64,000 nt of DNA, taken from NCBI GenBank assembly GCA_009599575.1, contig VWND01000076.1:310001-374000 (forward strand), given 5' to 3'. The notes beneath the pieces were generated by a model that was given only the letters and a program-made list of their open reading frames with translations, made no database searches and was not told the origin of the DNA. Made by a program: the position numbers and the translations under genes. Positions within the stretch are counted from its first letter, which is position 1. Every line of letters starts with the position of its first letter. This document shows positions 11,132-22,842 of this stretch, one piece after another. Source of the DNA: Blumeriella jaapii (taxonomy: Eukaryota; Ascomycota; Leotiomycetes; Helotiales; Drepanopezizaceae).

Positions 11132-11964
11132 GATGAGGGGGGTGGGGGGGGAGGAGGAGGAGGAGATGAAGATGGAGGATGAGATGGAGATGGAGAAGAA
11201 GAGGAAGAAGAGCAAGAGGAAGAAGAAGAAGAAGCAGCCGGGGTCGCCAGCGGAAGGACCCGAAAGTGCGAAGGGGAGTGAGGTGAGGAAGGAGGAGGCC
11301 GAGCCAAGTCAGTCGTCACTCTTATCGGCCGGGTGATGTGTCGTGTCGTGTGCGTCGGGTGGCCGAAGCGATCCGAAACGGGAAAGTGCTCTGGAGGGTC
11401 GGGAAGTTGGCAGCATCAGCACATCGGGGAAAAGTCGATCCGAGCCGGGCCGGGGCCGGGAACGGGGACGGGGACGGAGAAACGAAGGAGGGCGTGGTCG
11501 ACGTGGTCCTGTAGAGTAGAGATGTATGGGCGGTATGGGCGGTCTCGTACTGGACGGTATGTCGATGTGCTATTTTCTGCCTGTGCAGGTGCCGCAGAAG
11601 GTGGGTGGGTGGGTGGAAAGGTAGGTAGGTGGTTAGGTAGCTGACCCTCGAGCGCAGGAGGGATTTGGGGAAGAGAATGGTCGGCTCGAGAAAGGCGGAG
11701 ATGTGACGGGACTTTGGTACTGTCGAAGCTCAGGGGGAGGCCGAGGTGGTACGCCGTCAGACGAGACGCAGACGGGGGTTGCGTGGGTGGTTTGGCGGGA
11801 TGATCCCATGCAGGTCGGGCATTCCGAAACCGACGTCACACACCGCCTTCGTAACCGTGAGGGGGCGGAGGGGGAGGGGGGAGGGTGGGAGAGGGGGGAG
11901 AAGTATATGTACTGTGTATGTATATGTACTGTCGTAGAAACGTTGAAGGGAAGACGATGGTAGT

Positions 11965-12060
11965 GGTATGTAGGTGTGTATGTACGTATGTACATATGCA
12001 CGTATGTACGTATGCATGTACGTATATATGTACCTATGCATGTATGTATGTATATCTGTA
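11965..12060. repeat. TATGTACG-type array
   Basis: Degenerate alternation of TATGTACG, TATGTACA and TATGCATG words over about 95 bases. Confidence 0.8.
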
Positions 12061-12090
12061 CATACGGAACATATACAGGACGGTACATAT

Positions 12091-12134
12091 ACCGTGTGGT
12101 ACATTTACCGTGTGGTACATTTACCGTGTGGTAC
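12091..12134. repeat. 16-bp direct repeat, 2.75 units
   Basis: Unit ACCGTGTGGTACATTT at 12091-12106 and 12107-12122, and a partial copy at 12123-12134. It is followed by three ACCTGAAA-type units (12145-12170). Confidence 0.9.
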
Positions 12135-12779
12135 AGTAGGTCCTGTAAACCTGAAAACCTGAAAACCTGAGAGCCGCCCCATGAGGACCGGACGGAAGGG
12201 GAAGGTGTCGGCCGGTCTGCACGGGGCTGGCTGGACACACGGTAACCGTAGCGTGCGCCGGGCCTGGTGGACGGGGGACTTCGCTTGGTTTGAGGTGTGC
12301 CGAGCGTGTGGGCGGCGTGCACCCAGCGCGCGCGTGGGTGGGGTGGAGGGAGGGCTCGCATGGCCGGTGGGCGTGTGGGACGGGCACGGGGATACACCCA
12401 CCCCCCTCCTCGTCATGGTCGGCAGCCACGTCCATCCTGAAACACGCCTACGGACAGGCGCTCGTGGCACCCCGCCCCGAGCTGACTCAGCAGGTCGTAC
12501 GGGTGGTGAGTACAGTATGTGTAAGTCTTGTCTCGCTCGATACGAGTCCATGAGGGAGATCGGCCGGGGATTGATTCCTGATACGAGGATGCGGCTGTCC
12601 CGACGGTGCGTCTATCCTGTACTGTATGTACGTACGGATAGTGTGTAACTTTCGACTCATGTGCCTTTCGAGACGTTTCATACCTCCTGTGGGTGGCATA
12701 TATGTGCCGACCGGACCAGGTATGGATCGCCAGGCCCTGCCTCAGATCCGGTGCTACCGTATCATTCGAGTTCGGTTCG

Positions 12780-13545
12780 GTGCAAGATCATGAGGACGAC
12801 TGCAGTAGTGGCAAACCACCCTCTGCGGTATCCAGCTGGTCCCAGTCTCGTCGAGATGACCGAGGTGTCTACGTGATGTCATCGGGACAGGGCAGACGGA
12901 CAGACGAAACAATCTACTGTACCTCCGACGCTCTGCTTCCAAAAAAAAAAAATTTGTTGATTTCCCGGAAGAGATCAATCATCAGAGTCGCACACACGAC
13001 CCTTGTTGACCCGGTTCCGGTCTCGTCGAAATGACCGGGGCCAACGAACGGACGAAATAATCTACCTCCAACGCTCGCCTCCCAGGAAAAAAAAAAGAGT
13101 TCATTTCTCGAAAAAACAACAATCAAAATAGCAAACCACCTTTTTTGACCCCGTGCCGGTTTTGCCACACTTCAATATAAAGCAAACGAACGGACGAACC
13201 GATTCTTCTCCCAGGCTTTCCATGCAAAACACGATGTTTCTTTTCCGAGAAAGAACACAAACAAAAAAAATCAAAATCAAAATAGCGAACCACTCTTTTT
13301 GTTCCGGTGCCGGTTTCGTCGAAATAACCCAGATGTTTTTTCGCATTTTTAATACAGAGCAAACAAACGGATGAGCCGAACCGATTCATCCCCACGCTTT
13401 CCACCCAAAACACAAAGATTATTTTCGGGAAAAAACAAAAATCCAAATGAATAAATACCACCTTCATCAAAGGATCAAACCAACTTGTATCACCCGCTTC
13501 CGGCGTCGTCGTCGAATTAACCTACCCACCTACCTAGGTACCTAC
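12780..13545. repeat. Degenerate long-unit tandem array, about five copies
   Basis: Copies share, in order, a GCAAACCAC-like word, a run of T or A, the box CCGGTnCCGGTCTCGTCGAAATGACC in variant forms, then AACGAACGGACGAA. The box lies near 12836, 13013, 13150, 13306 and 13492, so spacing is about 140-190 bases. Copies differ by many substitutions and indels in A/T runs. No ORF spans the array. It matches no element type I recognise. Confidence 0.7.
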
Positions 13546-13561
13546 CGTACATGAGCATCCA

Positions 13562-13562
<1 letters not shown>

Positions 13563-13597
<35 letters not shown>
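13563..13597. repeat. Poly-C run of 35
   Basis: Uninterrupted cytosines in the assembly. Exact length is unreliable for any sequencing method. A G-quadruplex on the minus strand or i-motif on the plus strand is possible. Confidence 0.9.
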
Positions 13598-13600
<3 letters not shown>

Positions 13601-14064
13601 AAATCAACACCAAACAAACAAGCCACTCACCCCCCCTCCCACCCTCCTCACATAAATTATCATCGACCCTCTTTTCCACCCCTCCTCGGAAAACAACCAG
13701 CAAAGCCGCAATCACACTACACTTTCCGCACACCCTATCCCAAACACCAAACACTTCAAGCAAACAAACAAACAAACAAACAAACGTACAAAACAATCCC
13801 ACCCCCAACGCTCTCTGTCAAGCCCGAGATCAACCAATATCCCGAGAAGGGCCCGGGCCTACCCGAATGGCAAACGACAACAACCCGTGCGTGGTTGGAC
13901 CCGGGGACCCGGTCCCGTCCGGCGGGTTGACCCAGGCGGGTTGACGGGATCTACGGTACAGTACAGTACATACAGTATATATATACCTTATGTATGTACA
14001 GTCTGTATTCCGTACGTGCTGTACTGTACTGTACCGTACTGTACCGCATCTACGTACTGTACTC

Positions 14065-14200
14065 AGCATCGCATAGCATAGCACAGCATCGCATAGCATC
14101 GCATAGCATCGCATAGCATCGCATAGCATCGCATAGCATAGCACCGCACAGTATGCACAGCACAGTATGCACAGAACAGTATGCACAGCACAGTAAGAAC
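14065..14200. repeat. GCATAGCATC 10-bp array plus CAGTATGCACA units
   Basis: About seven GCATAGCATC-type decamers followed by four CAGTATGCACA-type units, next to GTACTGTAC words on the left. Confidence 0.88.
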
Positions 14201-14497
14201 AGCATAGACAGGGTACGCAAGCAAACGTACAGTACTGTATGTACATATATATGTATATACTCCGCATCTGGCACAGCACAGCATAGCATAGCATAGCATA
14301 ATCATGTTTCCCTCTCCTCCTCTCCCTCTCCCGCTCCCCTCCCCCCCCCCCCCCCACTCCCCCCACACAGCACTCCGCTAGAAGTAAATCAATACTACAG
14401 TACCACTACTACCACTATTACTACTACTTCCAATCCCCCCCCCCCCCATACACACACAAACAAACACACAAACAAACACACAAAAACAACCACTGCA

Positions 14498-14548
14498 CGT
14501 CTACGGTCCTCGCTCGTCTACGGTCCTCGCTCGTCTACGGTCCTCGCT
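14498..14548. repeat. Three perfect 17-bp direct repeats
   Basis: CGTCTACGGTCCTCGCT three times head to tail (14498, 14515, 14532), then CGCCGTG. Perfect identity suggests recent expansion. Confidence 0.93.
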
Positions 14549-14704
14549 CGCCGTGCTCGGCAGAGGAAGAAAAGAAAGGAGGTACTGAACTGTACTGTAC
14601 TGTATGTAGACACTGCACGAACCCGATACCGTACCTACCCACCTACCTACCTATACCTATACCTCTATATACCCACCTACCCATCTACATACATACCTAC
14701 CCAT

Positions 14705-14724
14705 CTACATACACACACACACAC

Positions 14725-14764
<40 letters not shown>

Positions 14765-14775
14765 ATACACATACA
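14705..14775. repeat. (CA)n / (CATA)n microsatellite
   Basis: Mostly CA dinucleotides with ATACAT interruptions. CCTA and ATAC tetranucleotides flank it on the left (14630-14704). Confidence 0.93.
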
Positions 14776-15528
14776 CCCGACGCCAGAGAGCGATCGTGTC
14801 CCCCCCGTCATTACCCCCAAAAGCAGAGGAACGGCACGCACCTCCGAGGAGGTAGGCGAAACGAGGGAGGCAGCCAAGCGACGGGCGGCGGCGGCGGCGA
14901 CGGCCTCGAGCATCGAGATCCAGCGCCGGCCTCACGGCCGCCAAAGCCATGCATGCAGACAGACAGACATGCATTCTACGCGACAAACCAAACCCGTCAC
15001 ACCACACACACACATCGGGAGCCGAGATGGGGCAACAAACGCTGGCTTCTTTTTCTGATTGCGTTCGTGGTTCCTCGCGGCGACCGAGGCCACTGGTCGG
15101 TCTGTCTACCGCTACCTCCCTACCGACCCTCGCTCAGCGACCATGGTATCAACACGCGTTATCAGTGGCCAACCCATCCGAAATCCATTCCAGCCGTGAC
15201 TCCGACACGAAACCCTCGCAACGCCGCAGAGACGCACACGAATCCAGTCTGTGTCTGCTCCTCCAATCCCTTTTGGCGACGACGACTGCCACGGCGGCCC
15301 AACCTGTCCCGTGTCCGAATCACCGAACGATGCCTGGGCGGAACTCCCCCCTCTCAACCTACAAAATCGCAAATTCAGAGCCCAAAGAACATGCCTGCTC
15401 CTGAAAGAAAAGAGGGAACGAAGTAAGTGCAAAATGGGGTATAAATGAAACAGAACAGTGAACGCCCAGGGTTTGAAATGCAGTGCTCTACCACCTATCG
15501 AGTCATTCAAGAAGACCTTCGCCCTCTC

Positions 15529-18500
15529 TCAATACGGCTCCGGAAGTACGGGTGGCGCTTCTGTAGGCATCATGGTGGGAGGGGCGGATTTCGACAACAC
15601 AGGCTCGACGCCCATCATCGGTTCAGCGAGCGTATCGCGCTTCCGATCACTAGCGATCCGTACACTGCCCCGGGTGCCCTTGACAAGATGCCCCGACTCG
15701 ACTCGGTCCTGTATCATTTCGTCTAAGATCTTGGAAATTTCGTCAACGCTCTTGGTCCGGGGGCGTTTCGTGGGCGACAGCAGGTCGACAGGACCTCTCG
15801 CAAGAACAGGGGGCAGCGCCCCACCACTCTCGAATAGCTGTGAAGCGCGAGGAGACACTGGACTCAAGGGCCCGTTATCAAGCAAGTGGTGCGGATGCTT
15901 GAGGGCCCGGGGTCCTTCGGCCGTATCTCTGGATCTTGCAGCGCTTCGGAGGGCTGTCAGCATTCGATCCTTGTCGTCTAATCGAGATCGGAGGTCCGCA
16001 ATCTCGGCATCTTTTTCCTTGAGCAAAGCCGCGACGCCATGGTCCTCGCCGACCATGACACCGCTCTTCGAAAACCCGACCGACGCCCTAGAGTGGCTCG
16101 ATCGCCGGGCTTGAATCAGACGTTTCTCCAGCGTTTGACAGTATCGAGTCTTGTCAGCTAGGTCGGCTTGCAGTGCTCGATTCTGGGCTTGCAAAGATGC
16201 CGTTCCGTCACCGAATTCCCCGATCGAGTCCTCGTCCTCGCCGGAGCCGCCTGAAAGCCGGTCGGCGGAGTGCCGTTGACCATTTCGGAGTGCGCCAATC
16301 GTGGACACCGAATTGACAGAGGCGGTTCGTTCAAGCGAATTCCTGCCGACAGTAGATTGAGCGATGGATGAGCGCATCGACATTTGCGAGAGATGGCCGT
16401 TCGACGCCATGGCAGATAGCCTGGGATGCATGCCGAGCGCGGAATAAGAACCACTGGCATTGACACCCGTCGACTTGGAACTCAGGATGAGTCGGTTGAG
16501 ATGTTCAATGCGCTCCTTCAGCGCCGTTCGAGCTAGTTGCATCTCTAGCATCTGTTCCTCGTGTCTCTGCTCGGCTTCCTTTTCGCGTTCCTTTTCCTCG
16601 TCTTCGTCTTTGGCTCTTGCTTGTCCTTCCAGTTGCCCCCGCAGCTCTAGAATCTCCATGCGGTAACGTTCAAGGAGTACCCTCGCACCGTCTCCGCCAG
16701 CGCCCAATGCTTCTTCTGCCTTCTTGGCATGACTGATGATGTTGTTCTTCGCTCTCGACGCAAATTTCAAGGTATTGAGAGTCTCACTAGTGTGCGTGTT
16801 CTGCGCCGCAGTGCTCCCAACGTATCCGATCTGAATTGTACACAAAATGCTGACAAGCGAATCTCCTGACAAAGCTCCTTGTAAGAGCCGGGTGAGCTTG
16901 CTGTCTCTGTATGGAAGATGCTTTCCATCTTTGTCCGTCGGTTTTCCGTCCTTATCCTTATCTCCGGACAAGCGAGCGATGACGGTCCCCAATGTCAACA
17001 GACTTTTGTTGATGTGAGACCCTTCGGTTCTCCGTTCCTTGGTCTCGGCGGCTCTTTCGGACCCAGCCAAATCGATCAAGCTCAAGGTTGACACTCGCAC
17101 ACCTCCTGGAAGGAGACCTGAGCGCTTGTTATCCCCCATGGCTGCACCGCCCGGGATCCTTTCCCTGCTCTCCACGACAATCTGGACGACTGCATGACTT
17201 CGAGAACTTCGGGAGTTGAACTGAGTGCTGGAGGTCCTCCTGGCTTGGTCACCCCTTGCTATCACTCTGAGTAGTTGTGTAGGGCTTTGGACGATTTCCT
17301 CCTTGAGCGGACTGGCGTAAACCCCTCTCTTGCTATCCTCCCGTAGTTTGATTTCCTCCTGCTGAGAGGCGCCTGGTCCCGCAGCAGTGCCAGCTGGCGG
17401 AGCACTCAGAAGATCGTGAATCTTCTCGTTGTAAATTTCCAGGTAGCTGACTCGGAGGAGAAATTCGCGAGATGGTGTTTCGCGAATGTAGGAAAAGATG
17501 TCGGTTATCGCAAGAGGAATAACACCTGGCGATGTTGCAGTTCCTTGCATGGAAAATGTTTTCCCTGTACCAGTCATTCCGTAGGCAAAGACTGTCCCAT
17601 GGTAACCTTCCATTACGCGCCGTACCAATCGTTTCGCAGAGGAATCGTATACTTTGGCATTATTGTCATGTGTAGCGAAGACATTGTCTGTGCCTAAGTC
17701 AGCCTTGCGTTAGGATCACAACCCATCTAGACTTACCATAATAGTAATCGCCCCCCTCTTTACCCCGGTACGCAACCAAGGACCGCCTGCCGTCGACCAT
17801 CCATTCCCCTTCAGATTTTACAGGGGCATTTGCTCCTGCATCTGGTCGAACCCGAACACTGACTATCACATTTCCTTTGCCTTCCGGTAGTTTCGACAGG
17901 CGATTGTCATCAATGGCATCTACAAGGGACTCTCGACCTCGCTGTCCATCCCCGTTATCTTCGTAAGTTGTTGCCGAGGTCGAGTATGAATCTTGTGCCG
18001 ATGAGCTTCGACTTTGGGGGGTGAAGGAAGAATCAATAGACCGTCTGACCCTAGAGCACCCGGTCCACTAGAAATGGACCTGCTGTCACCGCTGCCATTA
18101 AGAAGACTCAAGGAACTGCTCCCACTGAAGCTCTGACTCTGGATTTTCGGGCTAGATCCAGCTTTTCGCCTTCTAGCATTGTTCACCGCTGGGCTTGTAG
18201 CGCCGGACCCTTGCCTACTACCTGACCTGCTGGGTGCGACATTGCTGGGCTGGGGGCCAGAGAGCGGGCTAGGTGGAAGGCTGTTGGTCCGTATGCCTCG
18301 AGGTGGCTGCGGGAAAGAATTTATGCTAATGGTCTTCCTGATAGTTTTCCCGGCCCCATTTACTCCGGGTGTCGACTTTGTTTTTGAGACGGCGGAACTT
18401 TCCCCGGGAGTCGTTGAACCTGTGAGGTATGATGAAGAAGGTGCACGAAGGCCGCTTTTGGGTACAGTTGGGGTCAAGCTTCCAGAACGTGAATAAGATG

Positions 18501-18612
18501 GCGCTGCATTGCTTCCTGTGCTTTTGCGTGTCTTGGACACGGGCAACGACGGTAGAGACGTGGCCGGTGACCCAAGGGACGGCCTCGGCGGACGCGGTGT
18601 GGAAGCGGACAT
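15529..18612 (-). CDS. KIP2: Kip2/KipA-type kinesin motor protein (frame break)
   Basis: Plus-end-directed kinesin-7 relative of yeast Kip2 and Aspergillus KipA, which act in microtubule plus-end dynamics and polarised growth. Exons 18612-17737 and 17693-15529; the intron is 43 bases, GTAAGT...TTAG, and joins DYYYG to TDNVFATHD in frame. About 1,010 residues. Order: a Ser/Pro-rich basic N-terminus (~210 residues); motor domain with VIVSVRVRPD, P-loop GMTGTGKT, switch I NSRSSRSH and switch II DLAGSE; the neck KFASRAKNNI; coiled-coil segments; a disordered tail ending PVLPEPY. The frame shifts at a C6 run (G6 on the plus strand, 18016-18021): codons before it read ILPSPP, and the S/T-rich continuation QSRSSSAQDSYSTSA lies in the next frame. 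One missing C explains it, pointing to a homopolymer error. Confidence 0.93.
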
Positions 18613-21318
18613 TGTGAATATGGCTTGACGAGATCGAATCTATGCAGATGGCCGCGAGGGATAATATGCAATCGAGCTGTCGTCCCTCAATAGTCTACCA
18701 ACAAGGAATCCTAGCCCTCCATGAAACTCGACGATTGAACCTTCGCAAGGGTGTATTCTGGGGTTCGGAGGAAGAGTCCGGAGAAGAGAGGCAAGACTGT
18801 CCAATTGATCAAGGACTCAGGGATGGGGGCCGTGAAACTTGTCCGGGATACCGCTACCGTGAATCGTTATATCGAGCGTAGCGATCCCGAATGCCCTTTT
18901 TGACTTGGGAGATATTATGGACCCTGAATATACACATGCACGTACAAGATCAAGACCAGTGTTCTTTTCGTAGTACCAGCCAGCCAATTCAATAGCCTCC
19001 CAAGTATCGGCTGCGATGATCGAATCGATGTGCGTGTCGAAACAAGTCGGCCGGTTTGGCTCGGTTGCGGTGATGGTCCACGTAGTCCGGTTGCTGGAGC
19101 CGTTGCGCAACACAGGATAGTGTGCCCCCGATGTAGTCGTTCTGGCTTCGAGTATTCTGGGCAGAGAGAGAGACGAGGAGCTGCAGGCGATTGAGCAATG
19201 TCAGAAGCCGTCAACGTCCTGACACGGAGGAATCGACAGGTGGCAGGAGGGTCGTTCAGAACGTCGTCGAGGGTCGAAAAGAGAGCGTGGAGGCCCGAAG
19301 TGCTCTTCGTGGCTGGAACACAGCAGAAGCGATGTTGAAAGAGCGTGTCGCGTCCAGAAGCACCGGACGAGGAAAATGAATGAAGGGTTGTGGTGATGGC
19401 TTGCATATGCACGCTCCGCCCTCGTTGGTGCTGGAGTGTTTTCCCAGGGGATTGATCAGGGAGGTGAGCGGACACAACACAGGTAGGTCATCTGTGGGGG
19501 CGCTCTCGATACGACGGTGCCTGGTCGAGGAGTGCGACAGGAGCAAGGCCTACGAGGTGGTGCTCGGCAGGCGGGTTGTGGTTGTGGTTGTGGTTGGTGG
19601 TTGTTGTTGAGGTTGTGGTGATAGTGATAATGTGCTGCTCCTGCGGGCGTTGTTGACGGTCGTGGTCCATGCGAGGGCACGCAAGCAATGCCACCACGGA
19701 CGTGAAATTCGAGCAGCAGCCAGGTGTGCAGGCAGAGCCCCGAGAGAACGTCGAGAGGTTGATCGATGGTGAGGAGAAGCTCCTCGGCGACTTGGGCTTG
19801 GGCTGGGGAAGAAGGAAAAAGGAAAAGGAAAAGGCAAAGGGCAAGGAAAAAGGAGAACGTCTAGGCCCGAAAGGATTTAGGTCTTCGAGTACAAGGGTCG
19901 TCGGAGGAAACTGTGTACAGTACTGTTCTGTACAGTAGAGTTGGACTGTACGTACATACAGACCAACTACTTACTGTACGGTGTGTACATCGAGTAGCGC
20001 TTCGTGATAAGGGGAAAGAGAAATTGCGCTCTGGCTTTCGAGGCCGTCTTTTCCCGGCTGCCGCTGTCGCTACCGTGTGTTTCCCCTGGTCCATTATGTG
20101 AATGCTTATCACTATCCACGACGGATCGTCGGTCGAGCATCGCTTTCCCTGTCATGTACAGTGCTGTATACAGCAATGTGCCGCGGAATGGATGGATGCA
20201 GTGTATCTTCCAAGTCCAGTCAGTCAGTACACGACCTAGTAAACACAGCTAGTTGGAAAGGGGTTGATTCCTAGCATCAGCATCAGCATCAGCTTCAGTA
20301 TCAGCATCAGCATCAGCATCAGACAAGTACGCATATACATATGACTTCCCTCTTCTCAACCGCTCGTACAGCACCAGGCCGTGTGTCAGATGCTCACCCA
20401 CTGTAAACACCTTATGTATTGACTTTGGATCCATTTCATTTCCACCTTCATCTCAGCTAGTATCTTGGCGGTACTACATACTGTACTTACCTACAATACA
20501 GTACATACAGTACAGTACAGTCCCACGACTGACAACGTAAAGACAACGAGCATTTGATACCAGGTAGCGAGCGCAGGTTCCAGCTTCTTGCGAACTTCGG
20601 AATCAACGAAGATGGACCGCGACCACCACCGAGCATCCTCAGGGCGATTCCTGGGTAGACAGACAACCTTACTGTCGAAGTACTGTACTGTCCTGAACTG
20701 CACAGTACTGACTGTGTAAGCGAGCGATTCGATGTACTGTACAGTACAGTACAGTACTGCACATACACAGTACACACATACCGACAGCACCGTAGCACTT
20801 GGATGGCTGGTACTGTAAAATGCGAGCTTAGCATTTGCACTTTTGACAGGTCTTGAACCTTAAGGCCAGGAAAAGGTGAGAGACGCTGAGCGTTTTTCTC
20901 TACAGTACGCAGCCGTTGCCCAGGATGGTGCCTAGGGCAGTCAGGTAGGATCTTGAACCGCGTCTGGCGTGCTTGATGTAAACAAGGCGACCCGGAGTCA
21001 GGAAGGTTTGTCGAACGTCGGCGCGCCGCAGCTACAGCACAGTACAGACAGTACAGTACTGACTGTACTGTGCTGTCATAACCGAGCCGCTCTCCATGTC
21101 TCGTTGTTGGCACATCACACTTGGCATCATCTCCATTGTACATACAGTATGTACTGTACAGTAAGTACATTACCGTACTATCTCGCCGTCGCTGTTGGTC
21201 GTCGCATCTCGCCCGCTCCGCCAGCCGCTTCAAAACACCAAGTGCTGGAAGGATCATGATTCCTTATTTCCCACCCTAACATCAATCTGATTCATCCCTT
21301 GGGCCTCACTTCCACTCG
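18613..21318. other. Intergenic region upstream of the kinesin gene
   Basis: No gene I can support in 2.7 kb. Pentanucleotide GTACA/TGTAC words cluster at 19914-19936, 20497-20522, 20680-20775 and 21035-21170. A TTGTGG-rich tract (19572-19620) gives a V-rich artefact ORF. A minus-strand ORF at 18817-19113 looks protein-like but has no recognised relatives (see rejected items). Confidence 0.55.
20273..20322. repeat. (CATCAG)n hexanucleotide array
   Basis: About eight units with two single-base variants (CTTCAG, TATCAG). Confidence 0.9.
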
Positions 21319-22524
21319 TCATAGAGCACGGACGCCTCTGCCGATGCTCCTCGTATCAAAGACCTCCATCATGCCAGCTCCAACACACTCCCCCAGAATC
21401 CAGTCGAACGACATCCCGTTGAACTGTTTCCATTTCCGCGTCCGCCCTGGCAGCACGCCAGCAAGATCTCCCCGGGCGTGCTTGGCAGCACCTACGGAGC
21501 CATCGGTCGCAATCCCCCCGTCCCAGCGTTGACGCAGACTGCTTTCCGGGGCTTCTCGAAACTTTGATTTCGAGAGGAGGGAGAGCAGGTGTGCGCGAGC
21601 ATTAGCAAGAAGCTTGAGAAAGGTTCCTGTCGCTGGAAGTGCCAAAGTAAATTCTCCCACGCCGGGGCCCTTGGCCCATCCCCCGCTGCCTCCCGCCGCA
21701 TGTACTGCTCCCTCGCCTCCTACTGCGGCCAGCGATCCAGATGCTTCTTTCGAGATACTATTCAGAGAGGTCATGGTTCCACGCATTCCATCTCCGGGTC
21801 TTGAAAAGACGTTGGTCGAGGTCCAAGTCGGTGTCGAAGATGTCAAGTAGCCAGCCAGCATCAGTGCTTTCGCATCCTCCTCCGCGAGCTGGTTCTTGGA
21901 AACCTTCAGCGCGGTTGGGAAATCCCTCAAAAGCCGCAAAAACCTCTCCCTAACCCTCTCGTCCAACCCACTTTTCTCCATCATCCCTTCGAAATCCCGA
22001 ACCATGATCAGGACCTCTCCCATGCTCCCCCGCCCGCCCACCACGAATTTTCGCAGAACTCCTTCCTTCACCAAATGCGCCACCTCTCTCTCGACCGTCG
22101 TCGGCGAATCGAGTAAAGCCTGTATGTGGGATACCGTGACAATCGGCGGCAGGCCTTTCCTGAAGTTCAAGACCTCCGCGATCTTGACCGAAGTCATGCC
22201 CGTCCGCTGTTCAGGCATCGAGGTCCACATCCTGCCCCTCACGTACAGCAACGCTTGGGCGACATCTCTGAGCGTCAGATCCGTAGCCAGCGCTTTCACG
22301 AGGCCTACGTCATCCAGCCTGTCGGCAAAGATATCATCCTCTTCATCGTCGTCGTCACTATGGCCGTCGTTTTTGGATTTCGATTTCGATTTCGCGCCTG
22401 GGATGGGTTTGCGCCGGCGCAGCGAGGAGAAAGAGGATGAGGAAGAGGCGTTGCGTTGAAAAGAGGGAGGCTTTGTGGGCTTCTTGATACGAGATGAGTG
22501 TGCGGCGGAGGATCTGAAGCTCAT
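21319..22524 (-). CDS. STK19: STK19-family protein
   Basis: Fungal member of the family named after human STK19. Despite the kinase name, the human protein is a winged-helix DNA-binding protein that works in transcription-coupled repair; the fungal role is inferred from that. Single exon, 401 residues. There is no kinase P-loop, HRD or DFG motif. The N-terminal 70 residues are basic, serine-rich and then acidic (DDDDEEDDIFADR). The conserved region includes GMTSVKIAEVLNFRKGLPP, VEREVAHLVKEGVLRKFVVG, GEFTLALPATGTFLKLLANA and LRQRWDGG, reading as consecutive winged-helix-like segments. Starts 318 bp from the divergent phosphatase gene. A glycine/alanine-rich insert lies before GEFTLAL. Confidence 0.83.
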   Translation of the reverse strand: MSFRSSAAHSSRIKKPTKPPSFQRNASSSSSFSSLRRRKPIPGAKSKSKSKNDGHSDDDDEEDDIFADRLDDVGLVKALATDLTLRDVAQALLYVRGRMWTSMPEQRTGMTSVKIAEVLNFRKGLPPIVTVSHIQALLDSPTTVEREVAHLVKEGVLRKFVVGGRGSMGEVLIMVRDFEGMMEKSGLDERVRERFLRLLRDFPTALKVSKNQLAEEDAKALMLAGYLTSSTPTWTSTNVFSRPGDGMRGTMTSLNSISKEASGSLAAVGGEGAVHAAGGSGGWAKGPGVGEFTLALPATGTFLKLLANARAHLLSLLSKSKFREAPESSLRQRWDGGIATDGSVGAAKHARGDLAGVLPGRTRKWKQFNGMSFDWILGECVGAGMMEVFDTRSIGRGVRAL

Positions 22525-22842
22525 AGCGCGATGTTTGTCCTTTGTTACTGTGATCTTATGAATGAACAGACATGTTGTTGTGAATGTTCAGTTCGCCACT
22601 CTACCTCCAGTACAATACTGTAAGTGCGCTCTTGGAGCAGCTGGCTGGCCCCCATGTGGTCATAGCTCTTATCGCTTATCCACTAACTACTCCCGCCTTG
22701 TGGGGCGGTTCGGTATTCGCTGGCACATTCACCGGTGTCTGCATTTCCAGAATATTATTTAAATCCCCATCACTTATCCTTTTTTTTTTTTCGATCGTGT
22801 CCTTTCATTCTTACCAGCATTCGCAAAAGACCAGGAGGCGAG
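22525..22842. promoter_or_regulatory. Shared divergent promoter of STK19-like and phosphatase genes
   Basis: 318 bp between two start codons pointing away from each other, so it must serve both genes. It contains a T-rich tract (22781-22791) and CTTTCATTCTTACC close to the right-hand ATG. No clear TATA box. Confidence 0.6.

Larger units (their letters stand above)
11132..15528. other. Large repeat-rich intergenic region
   Basis: No gene I can support in 4.4 kb. The left edge is GA-rich (11140-11300) and gives spurious K/E- or S-rich ORFs. Then come TATGTACG words, a 16-bp array, a degenerate 140-190 bp array, a poly-C run, 10- and 17-bp arrays and a CA microsatellite, listed separately. Short unlisted poly-C runs occur near 14341-14356 and 14437-14448. 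The last 500 bases before the kinesin stop have no repeats and may contain its 3' UTR. Confidence 0.6.

Noticed and set aside
12981..13470. Overlapping minus-strand ORFs sharing FDETGTG and SVRPFVC words
   Set aside because: The recurring words come from the degenerate tandem array itself; there is no continuous frame or start and no recognisable domain.
18817..19113. Minus-strand ORF with protein-like composition (CFDTHIDSIIAADTWEAIELAGWYY region)
   Set aside because: No recognisable family, no convincing start, and the overlapping frames are also open; too short to call without transcript evidence.
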